Assembly (NCBI GenBank): GCA_009869945.1
Contig: WIXG01000152.1
Location: 1-64,000, forward strand
Origin: Mesaphorura yosii
Taxonomy: Eukaryota; Arthropoda; Collembola; Poduromorpha; Tullbergiidae
DNA: 64,000 nt
Reading direction: 5' to 3'
Below, one piece after another: positions 1 to 13,275 of this stretch. Positions within the stretch are counted from its first letter, which is position 1. The number at the start of each line of letters is the position of its first letter. A program made the position numbers and the translations under genes. A model generated the notes under the pieces. That model saw only the letters and a list, made by a program, of their open reading frames with translations, searched no databases and was not told where the DNA came from.

Positions 1-3000
1 GTTAAAAATAGTACTGAATTTGTCTGAAACATCACAGAATCGGGTTCACAATTCAGTTCATGCAGTATGTAAACACGTTTCATGATACACAAACTGGGTT
101 CGATGCCCGATTTTGTCGAGACAAGAGACGAGACAGACGTCTGACATGCTAATCGGGGTCGACAATTTACTCATAAATCCCGGCACCACTCGTATCTAAC
201 ATTCAAATATTGTTAGCTTCTTCTACACCATTCTGAACTTTAGTACATTATCACAGTCACAGAAGAAAAAAGTACGAAATTGAATGCATACGCAGTCACA
301 GCATTAAACAAATCATGTCTTAATACCATCCTAATTTCAATTTTCATTTATCAAAACCTGTATATATGTAATATGGAAATGCAAGTCAAGAACTAGAAAA
401 TTCACGCGCGTGCAGGCGCGCAAGCGGTAGCCGCAGGCATACTAGCAGGCCGCTAGTATGCTAAATAACATCCTGTGAAAGCGTTCCGTTCCCTTCCATG
501 TCTCAAAGGCTGCTCTTGAATTTGATCATATTGCCTCACAATTTTTGGTCGGCACAATCCACATGTGTGACGATTCAGCGCCTGTGCCGAGACAGAATTC
601 GAACGTAGAGCTTTCATAATTAATGTGGACTTACACTCACACTCGCCGTTGAGTCGGGTTGCCCAATTCCACTTAGCCAAGTGGAAGACATATGTCAGTC
701 TAATTATCCATTAATAGAATTAAGGAATGCTTCTCTTTTCACTCGCAAGTGGCAATACCAAATGTCAATGCAGTACTTAAATATTTAGTACGATTAATAA
801 TTCACCGCGCGAGCCATTCTGTAGTGAAACAATGCGAGTTTACGGCGAATGACATTGTTTTAGTGTGCTCGATGGATCGTATTCTTTTACTTGACACACA
901 CACCGTGCTGCTTAATTATATTATTAGGGAGTACACGTAGCGCGTCGGAATCAAATTTGAAAGCCACATAAACAAGACAATGTTGCGGAAAGTCGCGACT
1001 GAAGCAGGAAAGACGAGGCGCAGTTGTTTGTGTTTCCGAATGAAATGAAAATTTGATGCTTTTAGCAGTGTAACACCTTGGCCCGTCGCCGGCCTGCGAA
1101 CGCGAAGTGTTTCACCAATGCAATATCCACATCACACGCAGAATGTTTCCATGTAGTGGTTGTACAGTTGCGTGTCAACACAATCATGTCCATGTCCATA
1201 TTACGATTGTGTGAAAACAGCCAAACGCTCTCACACCATGCATTATTGCTTGCTTGTTCACCTCGGACGAGACCCGACGGGTCTGCCTTGGCATGGCAGT
1301 GCCAGTGTCTGCCTGACTAAATAATGTACGCATGTAAGCTGTTTTGTACGTGCTATGCCTTTCATGGAATAGGTGCCATGAGCGTGTCAATAGGATCCGT
1401 AACTCACGATAAGCACCAAAACACACACATGTCATGCATGCACATGTAATGAATGTACGTAAAAGTGAAATTAGAGAAAACTAAAAGCGAGCTGATTTTA
1501 TTTTTTCTTGCATTCGAACTTAAGATGCGATGTGGGGCATTGGCGTGATGACGCGGAAGAAAGTGAGAACACGCTTTCTTCAATGCCAACGTACAACAAC
1601 ACCTTCATGAGTTTAACTTGGTTTATAATGATTGATTTAGAGTTCAACTTGACATTGTTTGCTATCCTTACGCGACACATCAAAATAGTCTGTGTACTGC
1701 TAGAGAGACAGAGTGTGCTGTTCAAATATTCTCTCTGCCACAGACTTTAATTATTGCAATAAGAGTCGTTGGAACGGAACGAACGCATGTATGGATAAGT
1801 GTGAACGAGAAATCTCTTAATCAGGAAGCACTGTGCTTTTTTGTCCACGACATTCGTTGCGGATCCGGAAAGACTGTAGGCTGAGGTTACTTTTGTTTTG
1901 GGTTGCCTACTACTCGTTTTCAGGACCCCAGCGAAATCTAGTTGGAGACACATGCAACGAGTGTAACTTGGGCCGGGTAAACTTTAGCTGGGGAAACGTG
2001 GCATACGCTTGGTTTGTTGAGGTCCATTGTGAATGGAATTAAAGCAAGCGAATCCGGGAAAGGTTAGCAATATTTTCATGGCATGACAGAGCCACGAAGC
2101 GGTAAAGAGAATGATTTCTAAATCTCTTCTGTACGTTTCAGATTTATTGGCTGTTCCGATGCCCCTTTACTCGACATCACTCCTGTCTGTGTTTGTTCTG
2201 GTCTGTAAGTTTCCGTTTATCGAAATAATATTACGTCCAACCAGATCATACATCCTGAGTCCTGATGCTGTACTCCATTACTATCTTCATCATAATCTAT
2301 CTTAACTTACGTTTAACACGCTTCAGTGTCAAGACAAAAATTAACAAATGGCAGGCGTATGTTGTCTTAAGTTAGAAAGGCGCTACATTAGCAAGAATCT
2401 GTTTCCTTTCTCCGTTCCCATTGTCGGCTAAATTCATAATTCTAATAACATATGCAAAGAGAATCGAAGAAATGTTTCTTCTGTTGACTCGCTTGAGTTT
2501 TCATCGGAGCGCTCAGATCCTGGGAAAATACAAGTCACGTCTTCAGTTTCTCACGTTGGCCACGTCCTTAAATGTTTATCAGAAGCCACTATCGCGCGTC
2601 TTCTGTCTCTGTGTTTCGGAAATACTTCTTCATGAGCCTTTTGACCCTTTCACTCCTGTTGCACCTCTTTTGGGCCTTGTGGAACACCTTCCTTTAGGGT
2701 TACATTGTGTATCACAGAGTTACCTTTCTTTGTTCAGATATTCTTGTCCACAACAGGAAAGACACTCTCGTGTTCATCCTCAATGTGTATCAAATTACTT
2801 TAAACCGAAATAAGAAAACTTAAAGCACATCAAGCTCTAAGTATTTATGCGGTGGTTAATGAACTTCGACTTTCGAAGATTCAATCTAAATCTTTCTTCA
2901 ACTTGTTCAAATGACCTTCTGGCCACGATATTCTTGATGTCTCGCGCTTATGGCTTTTGGTCTGATTAAATCTAACGCGGAGGCATCAGTTTGCTTGTAA

Positions 3001-6000
3001 ATTCCAAGTTGTGATGTCACACGTTTTATTGATGAGACTTTGCTTGAAACCCAAAGAGACAAGGAATCAGTTCATGAAGCCATTTGATAGTTTTAACCCG
3101 AATATTTGATTTTGTTCATGGTAATGATTTTAAAGTTACTGACTCATAAACGTTGAAGACAGACTGTCAACTCAAGTTCAGTATAGGTGCTTTCACATGT
3201 CAGGTAGTGTACTTTATGCGCTGGGCTGTGGTATGTTTCCGAACTTTTATTGCGTGAAAATTCAGGAGTATCAGGTGTCTGTCTACATAAGTTTTTACTG
3301 TGTTCCTAAAATAGAACTGGGTTTTAAATTTGTGCGCAAGGAGGAAAAGGGCTCTGGCTGGAACTGGTTGCTGGAATTTAATAATAATGTCCTTGTTATA
3401 TTATCTTTACCTTTAGGTGTAATGATAAGCCGTAAAGATACGTGTGCTTATTTTAATAGACGGAGGCTTGAATCTCTTTACAAGACAAGAAAAACTTCTT
3501 CGCTTGTAGTTTTATGCTTTTAATAATTTATTGGCTTTGAATCTGGAGTCATAAGTAGGAGTCGGAAGTTTATTGATGCACACCTTTTCTTGTGTTTACT
3601 TAGCAGGTGCGGGTTATTTTTATCCTGGTCTTTGCTTCTTCGTGTAATACAATATTTACCTGAAAAACTCAGCTAAGGTTTCCTTTTCCTTAGCTCCTTT
3701 ACCTGACTCTGGGCGACGGTAGAGTTAGATTAGCGTAGTTTATGTCTCGCACGCATCAGAACTCGTTCTGACGACTTGCGGTTGCACCGCTGATCTCACC
3801 TTCCTTGACCAAGACAAGTACGGCGTGATGACGACGGTAATTTTACCGAAACAAGACAACTGACATGACGCGCCGATCTGGAACAAAAAAGCCTAACGTG
3901 AAATCATGTCGGCTATGAATTATGCGAATGGTTCAAATGCAAAACGAGGAAGAAAAAGATGATGATTGTTGCTCGGGTGGCCGAAAACGAATTTATTCCA
4001 TCATCACGGCAAGAGCCAGTTTCTGGTACTTGTGAAGACTGTTCTTTTGGCGACATGAAAGGTCACGGGTCAATTTCATGTGATCGCTTTATTCATACAC
4101 GTGCCTGGATTTTCTCGTGTTGAGGACGGTAGATTCAGCAGGGTCAGAATGGAATGATTTTGAAGTCATGTGTGCATAATTTGTTGTGACAAGTCCTTGT
4201 TTACCCTCCTCAAAAATATAAGAAATTATTCGTGCGTCTGCTCGCTTCCATTGCAACCAGCAAGCAGCTTTGCATCTGGTAGTATTAATGAGGCTAAAGA
4301 GCTTCGCAAATTCCAATTCTCTTTCTGTTGCTAATTTATAGTTTCAGCTAATGGTTTAGCAATATTTCATGCTTAACAGGCTCGGTTTAAAATTCCTCGC
4401 GTCCATTTAATTTAAGATAAAAAGCCGTACAGTGCATTGCATTTAATATCAGCCAATTGGCTAGAGAAAAGCAGTATAGCATGCGGAAAGAAATAGCCGA
4501 AGTCCGCTGTTAATCTGCAGAAAAATAAGCGAAAGTCATGCTTAGATGGGATCTCCAGTTATTTTTAACTTACGCATGCATTGTTATTCGGCATTCTTTG
4601 AAATACTACACTCGCAAGCAAGAAGACCAATCAAGCACATGCAGAGTCTGCACATTTCGTACATACCCGTGAAATGAGGTGCTTATCACTGTAAGACTGG
4701 AGAAAGACCCATGGAGCTTGCGGAAGCTAGTGAACAAAAGCTCTTTTATGATTGATACCTAAGAAATTGATCCAGTAGCTGCTTTCTATGTGCGGAGCAG
4801 GAGTGCGAGAGAGAATGAGTTTTTCTGTTTCTTCTCGTCATCTGAAAAACGGATTTAATGGAAACTTTGTGGAGAGAAAATATAATAAAAAGCTGAAGAG
4901 GAAAGCTGTGTAAAAAAGCACGCCTCCGTAGGCCATGTTTGAGCCCCAGCTGTCAAGAGGGATGGGATTCTCTTTTGAAATCGGAACAAAGAGTTGTGCG
5001 GATGGTGACAGGCGGATCTGGAAACCCAACTGAAATGATTCACACAGGCACAATGAGAGCGAATTGAATTTATGCAACCCTCGTCGCCTCATGAGACCTT
5101 TTTCTCATCTCAATCTCCCGGGTATAACGCTACCCCTGTCCTTTTTGTCTCTCCGCTCCTGTTTTTTACCAACTCCACTCCGATCCTCTCCTCCGTCTGC
5201 CATTGTCATCAGGATTTCACAGAAGTTTCTCTCTTCTATTTTCTCTCTCGCGAGCATGCAGATCGGGATGCATGGAAAGCTTTCGAAATTCCGCCTTCGA
5301 GTCGCAGTTCGTCAGAGTGAGATGAAAACCATTCATTATAAACTTTACGCAGCTTTGAACACGCAGTGAATAATTCAGCAATGTCTCTCCTCTGCCGCTC
5401 CGCATAGGGTAAGCTACAGTGAGCTGGGCTGTTTCCAATTTGAAGAAACGAAGAAGCAGGACAAGTGAAGTGGTTATGACTCATCCGAAAATAAATAAGA
5501 AGTGGGGAGTCGGAACGCGGCCATCTTGCTTGCAGTCACAATCGGATAGACACTGGGGAACCCACCATTCGGGATTTTATATTCCAGAGCAAATTCGTAC
5601 TTGCATGCCCGGGCTTGTATTCTCATGCGCTCAAAATTTCAGCTATTTGAATTACAACACATTGAATACAAATAATCCTATTTTTTTTTCTTTTCGAACC
5701 TGCAGCGGCTGTGAAAAACTCATGACATTAACATTTTATACGGTCATAATTTATATTTAAATCTGTTAAAATTACTGTGAAATAAGGAGACACGTTGCAT
5801 TTTAAGGAGCATTTCGATGAACTCGGTGCGAGGTACAGAACAAACATTCAAATGTAAAACAAATGTTCAAATGCAGCCATATAATGCATCTAACTGTAGT
5901 AAGTATCAAACCTGATTTTCGTTTGAGCGACAGGCCACAAAAATTCTGTAGCAAGATTATAACGATAAACACTGAGATTCAAAGTGTTGCAACTTTTATT

Positions 6001-9000
6001 ATTCTGCCCATTTCAACGAGCCAATCTCTTATTCAGTGCAGTGAATGCTAATAATAATGAAATGAATGTGCATTCTCAGAACTAAAAGTAAATGAAATGC
6101 TTTGAATTCTTAATAACAAAAAAGACTCAGATTTCTTTCCTTCTGAATCCTTTGGCTTGTAAGAGAAACGAAAGAAATTACAGGATGAGTCTGGTTGCGT
6201 ACGTGTATAATAACGTGTAACAACTACATAAGTCTTCTCGTCTCGTCCACATACTTGTCTCTTTAAGAAAATGCGACACAGTCCGCGCCAAAGGACAGAA
6301 AGTATAAACTCATCTTGTCACTGTGTCGGAATGACTTTTGAAAACGTTTCAGGTCTCGTTGCGCAGAATCATGAGAACGGCCGGGCCGTCGTTCATCAAA
6401 GTTCACCTTGTCTGGCCGGCAGACCAAAGCGAAGGAATTCCTCAACCCGCTGCAACCTCTGTCCTTCTGTCTTAACCTTGTGAAACTGGAAATCGTGTAA
6501 AAATCTTATGGCCATAACCTAACCTTATCCTTACATAGTTGAAATTCCATTCCTCTTGGTTCTGTTGTCGAGAAATATTTCAATATATCTTTTGTTTTAG
6601 GTAGGACGACTCTGTGCGAGATCCAGTGCGCTTTCGACTTCCTCTCTTTGGCGGAGCTGCTTCATAAGAATGGCAATTTACCACAACCAGAATCCATTCC
6701 CAGGATTTGCTCGTGTGCCTTGCGAACGTTGTGATGTTGTTGTGTGTCGGAGGAATTTTTGCAGGGTTGGCAGTAGCTCATTTTATGAGTTGTCAATTGA
6801 TTCTTTGAGTGTTCTTCCTTATTGTTGGTAGATAGCCATCTTTCCACCTTAGGTCCAAGATTAAAGGGAGTAGTTTACAATATAAGGTTAAAGTGGAGGA
6901 GATTAACAGAAAAAACACAGGAGTCCACTCGACCCACAGCTTTCGTGGGTGAATCTTGACATGAATATTTGTCCATTAGCCTTATTGTCTTTATCCAAGT
7001 GTCAGATGAACGTTTAAGTGCTTTAATGGGCTTGGAGACAGCGGCGTTTGTGAGACTCTTATTTGGGTAACTCTAATTGTTTTTGGGTCAGTACAGCGGT
7101 TCTTGTTAATTTATCATCCTCCTACCTCAAATCGCTTTGTTTTTGACCTGCCGAACTCAACAGCAATTATCAATTGAGTTAGGACGAGAATCCATTAAGC
7201 TTAAGCACATTCAAGTGAAAGCAGAAACGGTAGACCACACACAAATTCGAGTTATCGCACAATTTATTTGGCATAATTTAAAATTGCTTTAAGGACAAGG
7301 TGGTTCTTTCCCATTTTAATCCGTTAATTCTGTTGGTCTTTTCCTCCAGCTGCCGAAATGGACTGTCGTTGTACTTACTTATTGCTTGTTGCCGCTGGGT
7401 TGCTGTATTGTCATGGCTTCAATGAAGCATAAATTGGTTCTCCAGAATGGTAGAAATATTAGTAAGAGCAGTTTGCGCAAGAGGCTCAAGCATACGTTTT
7501 ATCTCACTCGTGACAAAGCAACTGTACAATGGCATCTTTAATTGAATCTGACTTCATGTCTACCGCTCGTTTGAAGCTCTGACAGCATTTACTAACTAAT
7601 TAAACATAAATGGAAAATTCAGATTGTGCATGATTTTTCCTGCGTCAAAGCATTAGTTAAAATATAGGTACGCTCTTATTTCTCGTTTTCTGCATACATT
7701 CAAGTATATCTGTCGATTTCGAGTGAATTAGAACTTTAGAATCCGTTGCCAAATTTACTAGGGCTATGCGGCAAAATGGCAAAACGTTGACATGCTAGTT
7801 TCCTTTATAACTCAGTACGAAGAATGTGTTCACTTCCTTCAAGCCCAAACTCCCGTCGTGATCCGCTTCTCTCCGAGTGGCTGTGGTAGCATTTCGAGCG
7901 ACAGCCCACCCTTTCTCTCTTTTCCCTCTTTGTCATGTTCGGCTTAGCTCTTTCGACTTTCTCCATCATGGTTCTCAGATGAAAGAATTTTCTTTTTATA
8001 TTTGCTCACATGTGAGGAAAATTGGGGAGTACTTCCATTTCACGTCGTCCTGACTATTTTGCAATGTCCCCTCTTCTTCCTTTGAGAAAATAAATTGAAA
8101 ACACCAAATAAGAGTAGGAATGTAAGTCGCGTGTGCAATCGGACTCTAGAATGGATTCTTACAAATTGAAACGAGAATTCCACATCCAATATCATTTCGA
8201 ATTTCCTCCTCCCTCCCGTCTGAGTTTAGTACTCCAAGTAAAAGTGCGTTCAATTAATTCTACTGCCTGCTCGATTCATGACTCCTGACTCCGTGTAATT
8301 TACAATTAATTATTGCAAAGGGCTCCTCTATCCAATTTCACAAAAGTGCAATGAATGCACTTAGCAGTTCCATTTTCAAATTTCGAAGTGCGCATGATCA
8401 CTGTGCATGGCAGACATGTTTTAAAAATGAGGGATACATTTTCCCTTGCTCCGGAAAATGGCTTTACGTGTCTCCGTGCAGAGATCCACATTATCACAAA
8501 GACAGCCAAAGTGGATTAGAGTTTGTAAGCGTTCTTTCTTTTGTCATGAAAAGATCTCAAAGCCTCTTTGCAGCTAATTAAAGACCTCCTGCCATTCTTT
8601 TCTGAACTAAACCATGCGCCATGCGGCAGGAAATCTCTTTGAGTGCAGTAAACCCCAGACTTGGTGTGAGATTATGCAACGGAATGAGGCTTATTATTCA
8701 ATACCCGCAAAATGGGACTGTTTAATAGGATTAAAAAGTGCAACGTAATTTTTGAAGTATTAATCGAGGCTCGCTACGCTAGTTTTGAAAATGTTCATGA
8801 ATACAGCAAGCCCACTTTTCTGAAAGATTACGAAAGCATTTTCATTGCGATGCTTCACGTTTTTGTCCAAATTTTGTTTTTCAAAAGCGTATGGAAGTGA
8901 CTTCGAACAGGCTAGGCCTAGTTTTATGATTTTTGTTTTATTACCCAAGAAATCATAAGTTTGTGTAATATTCTTTTAGTTTTATGTTCTTGAGTGTCAT

Positions 9001-12000
9001 TCTGTAGTAAACTCACTTAAAAAAATTAAAACGGATGAATGATTACAAATTTCTGACACTCGTAAATTTAAGACGCAATGTTTAGTTGTTGCATATTTTT
9101 TAGCAATGAAAACAATATCAACCGTCGCACGTGAATAAGAGCGAACGAAAATTAACGAGGTTGAGCTCATGTATCTCAACCACGTTTTTATTTATGACTT
9201 CATTATTTTCATTTATGCGCTCGTTAGCAGAAAGTCAGCAGCTTGCCAACTGATTCTTGATCACATTTTTGTGTTTGTTTTAACACGAACCATTCTGCAC
9301 GGATTTTATGGTTATTGTAAATACCTTTCACGAAGCACTAAATAACGTAATAAAATTCGGTTTTGTTGAAACTTTTGTGGCTGCTTGAATCACCCGTCAA
9401 TCATTTTGTAATGATTGAGTAACGCTTGCATGGGTTTCTTGCCGAATAGTCTCAATGGCCGGGACTTCAGTGATGGCAGACATGGAGTACAAACTTGCCA
9501 ATATAATCGATGAGAATTTACATCAAGAAATTTCTACCGTGTTACTGTGCACTTATCGGGAAAGTGTAGCAAAATTCTCCAATTGCTTTCTAGATGATCA
9601 AATAGTTGGTTCACGGCGATTTCACAATGAGGAAATGTCGAAATTCCTACTCTAAAATGTAATAATTCAACTTTTTAGCTTTTTCCAGCGATTGCCACAA
9701 AATTCAAAAACTCTTCTACGCCGTGAGAACCCATATATGAATTTGGCATAGCACAATGCACGTCAACTCCAGTTAATTATTGAGGTCACTAAAATATACT
9801 GTATATAGAAACACCAGATCTTGGGCCACAGTGTCAAATCCGACATGACTGCACTGGCGTAATAAGTATTGTCGACTAAAAAAGATCATAATCGATAAAA
9901 ATACTCCCGTAAGCGGATCAGTACATTGGTGATTTTGAGTAACTGTTACTCATAATTTCCTTTGAAACAAGGCACAGTTGTGGTCTTTTAATTTATATTC
10001 CCATTCCAACGTCCGCAACAAAAGGCGTGCCTCAGAAGCTTGTTTTATTGTTGTAGTTAGTGAAACGAAAAGGTAGCTCCAATTTAAATAACAGCTTATG
10101 AAATTGCTCATTCTTTCCTGCGACTAAACTTAATATTGTGATGTGTTTGCATGGCCTGGAGTAGTATTAAATTTCGGATGGCTGAACGTTCTTCTTTTGG
10201 ATACAATTTCTTTTGATGAGTATCTTCTGCCCTTTCACAATTCTTTCTTTCGCAAACATCTTGAAGCGTCCTGTATTCATTCATGCTGATGTTCATCATC
10301 AACATGTAGAGCCGCGCTCAAGATTCGAGGCTGCTCCTGCTAAGTTTAGAGTTTAACAGAGGAAGGACTTCTAATGTAGTGTCGAACACAGCAGCAGCAG
10401 ATTTCAAGAGGCAAGCCTATTTGTCCGTGGCTGTTGTGCTGATACTCTCGTCAGTCGCAAAATTATGAATTTCAGAATTTCACAGTGAATTTCTGACAAG
10501 GAATATTTCTGCTTCATGTTAGTGGGATTTGCTTTATCGAGCCGCCCCTGCGCTTTATTGTCATTTCATATTTTCTTCAGGCTTTGTTATTTGTCGTGTG
10601 CATTCAAGCGGTTTCCCTTCATCTCAGGGCCTTTCTTTTTTAACGTGACTCGCATTCAGTTTCAATGAACTGCTTCTCTTGCGCTCCTTTTCTCATTAGT
10701 TTGTATTTTCTTTTTCACAAATCTTATTTCCTTAGCCAGAGTAAACAGTTCGTAAACAGTTCGTGGGCATCACCTCTTTCTCATCTCCTCACCATTCTAT
10801 GCCGAAGCTCCTTTCTTATTTCATGACACTAGAACTCATCTCCTTGAATCATTTCTCTTTCACTCAGCCATGAAAAACATCCTACTGAACTCAACTCAAA
10901 TCCATTCAACCGAAAACTTCGCCTTAATCGCTATTTCACTATGTCCAATTCAACGAAATATTTTGTCTTTTGGCCTCTTTCATTGTGAAGAGCTCAGATT
11001 GTTTAGGCTCGCTAGAATTCATGCAACCTCCGAATTGACAACGCTTGGCTTCGGGCGATATCGAAACGAAATTCTCTGAAGAACCCTTTTGCGTATTTCT
11101 TCATGACAAATTATAGCATTGTCATTTTAAATCCTCACCTGCTTAGTGAGCCCTAATGTTGAAGAAAAGGTTACGTTATAATCCAATTGTCAATACAATG
11201 CTCCCAGCACTGCTCAATTTCATTTTGGTGCCATTTTCCACGTGTGTAACTATCAAGACGCTTGCTTTGTACAAAATATCTTAATCGAAGGATTCGTTCT
11301 CCTCGTGCGTTCATTCATAATAATTCATAAAAGGCTTTTAATTTTTGAATTAAATATCTTTACGATTATTTCTGAAGGAAGACCCTTGAAACCACGAGGG
11401 CCTCCACGAGGGAGGACCGCTGTTGGGCCTCAAATTAAAGACTCACAATACATAAACGGCAAAATGACAAAAGAGTTGACATGTCCCAGGTTGGAGCTGA
11501 TTTTGTACAACTTTCAAATTTCTAGGTCGATTCTCAAAGGATGCAAGCTTGGAAATAATTCTTGCGAAATGCTGAGACGTGGAGGGAAGGGAAATCGAGT
11601 TGAAAAAACGAATGAAAACTCATGGCGGCTGGGTGTTGCTCGCGATCGATACTGGAAAGCAGAGATTTTCGTTTCATTTTCCCTAATTATGAAGCCTTTG
11701 ATTTGATATGAGGATTTTGTGATTTCTGGTTCCCCCCTTCTCTTCATCCATTCGTCCGTGCCAGTACTTCATTTACTTAAAGCTTTTCATTCATCAGATA
11801 AAGTAATGAATTGTTAACAAAGGTTCATGCATGAAAGGGAAGGATATTATTACCCCAACGTCGAATTTCGTTTGATCCGATATCAGAATCTTCTGCTGCA
11901 AATTTAGAAAATCTTAGAATAAGCTTTAAAAATCAGAATTCATTTTTTCCCCCTGAAACAAACATTTTATTGTACCACAAGATTGTCGTCACATCGAACT

Positions 12001-13275
12001 TTTAGATATGCATGGAGTTATACTTACAAAGCCGTATCGCCATTTTTATGGAAAAGGCGGTAAAGAAGCCATTGCTAGAGATACCTACTTACTCATATAG
12101 AACTGCTAATCTTGATAGCTAACTCCAGTGGATCATGGCATCGAAAATAGAGTAGAATCAGAGTCACTTGTTCTCAAGATTATTATGATTGATAGATGAT
12201 TACGCCCCTCGTGCACTGAGAAACTGCTAAGTCATTAATGCGTTGCCGTTGTCACAAATAAGTTGTGAGGATTTCAATTTGGAAAATCTTGGGCTTGCCA
12301 GACCTCGCTTAAACCCCACAATAAAGTACTGGATAAGTTCCGATATTCTCAAGCAGGAGAGTTACTTCCTTAACTCAACTTCGGGCGTCTTGATAGCTCC
12401 TGAAGCCGGAAAACTGAAAGACCAGTGTCTGTGGCTTAATCCTGACTCCTTTGCCGTGTACTTGACTTAGTATTAACAAAACTTGCTTCCTCAAACAAAC
12501 AATTTATCCGTCTTCAAAATCGCAAGCCATGGATGTAAATGCAGTGTAATAAACATGCATTTCGTATTCATTATTCCTTTTACATATCTCATTACGTTGT
12601 GTAAGTCGCACCTGGTAGCTCAGCTCACTCAGACGCAATGATTATGCCTTCAATAGATACGGAAATTAAAACCAACATCTTGATTTATGATTTTAGAAGA
12701 TTATTGTATAGTCAGGAGCAACAGAAAGTTGCGGACGGAACGAGGCGGGTGGTGAGGAGGGCGAGTTTGAAGCGTGAACGATAGACGGTTCCGTAACAAA
12801 GAGCAGTGGCAATTTTTAAGAGCACAGACAAGTTTCCTTGGTTTCGATTGAAACTAACACTACAAGTAATGAGGCACTGCGTATTCATGGTTTCTTGTTG
12901 AGTTTTTCTGTTTGTAACGCGGCAATTGTTTCTGCAAGTTTATACTTGTCGAGTCGCCTGGTGGATTCTGCACCAGCCACAGGCAGACAGTTGCGCATTA
13001 ACCGCTGAATTGATTAATGTTTAAGGTACGTTACAATTTGCACTACTTGCTGAAAATCACTCACATCTGTTGGCGGGCCTATTTTTCACTGAGTAGAAAA
13101 TTGTTCCAATAAGTTTTTGATTATTAGTTACGACTAAAAGCATACGAGTAATTCTACAATTCTAGTAATGATTATCTTGTGATCTGTCAGAGCTGTATCG
13201 CTGATCTCGTTAACTGCACCATTGTGTGGATTATTCCTTGTGATACACGGTGCTGACCAAGCTTAGACCTAGAAG
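1..13275. other. gene-free stretch left of BRIP1
   Basis: I find no chain of exons, no recognisable protein family and no RNA gene in these 13 kb. The longest open frames (130 codons at 2421-2813 and 154 at 11242-11706, both +) resemble no family I know and are not extended by splice-linked neighbours. Small features seen: a pyrimidine-rich stretch at about 10570-10865, an 11-bp unit present twice in a row at 10741-10762, and a pyrimidine-rich patch at about 5120-5230. It could hold introns or UTR of a gene lying outside the window, regulatory DNA, or decayed repeats that cannot be recognised by eye. Confidence 0.6.

Noticed and set aside
2421-2813. 130-codon open frame (+), and on the minus strand a GVPQG-like string recalling reverse transcriptase
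   Set aside because: No other reverse-transcriptase motif stands in the right order or spacing, and the plus-strand protein resembles nothing known.
11242-11706. 154-codon open frame (+) with a Gly/Arg/Pro-rich patch
   Set aside because: No family resemblance, no splice partner; the patch comes from a short G-rich run.
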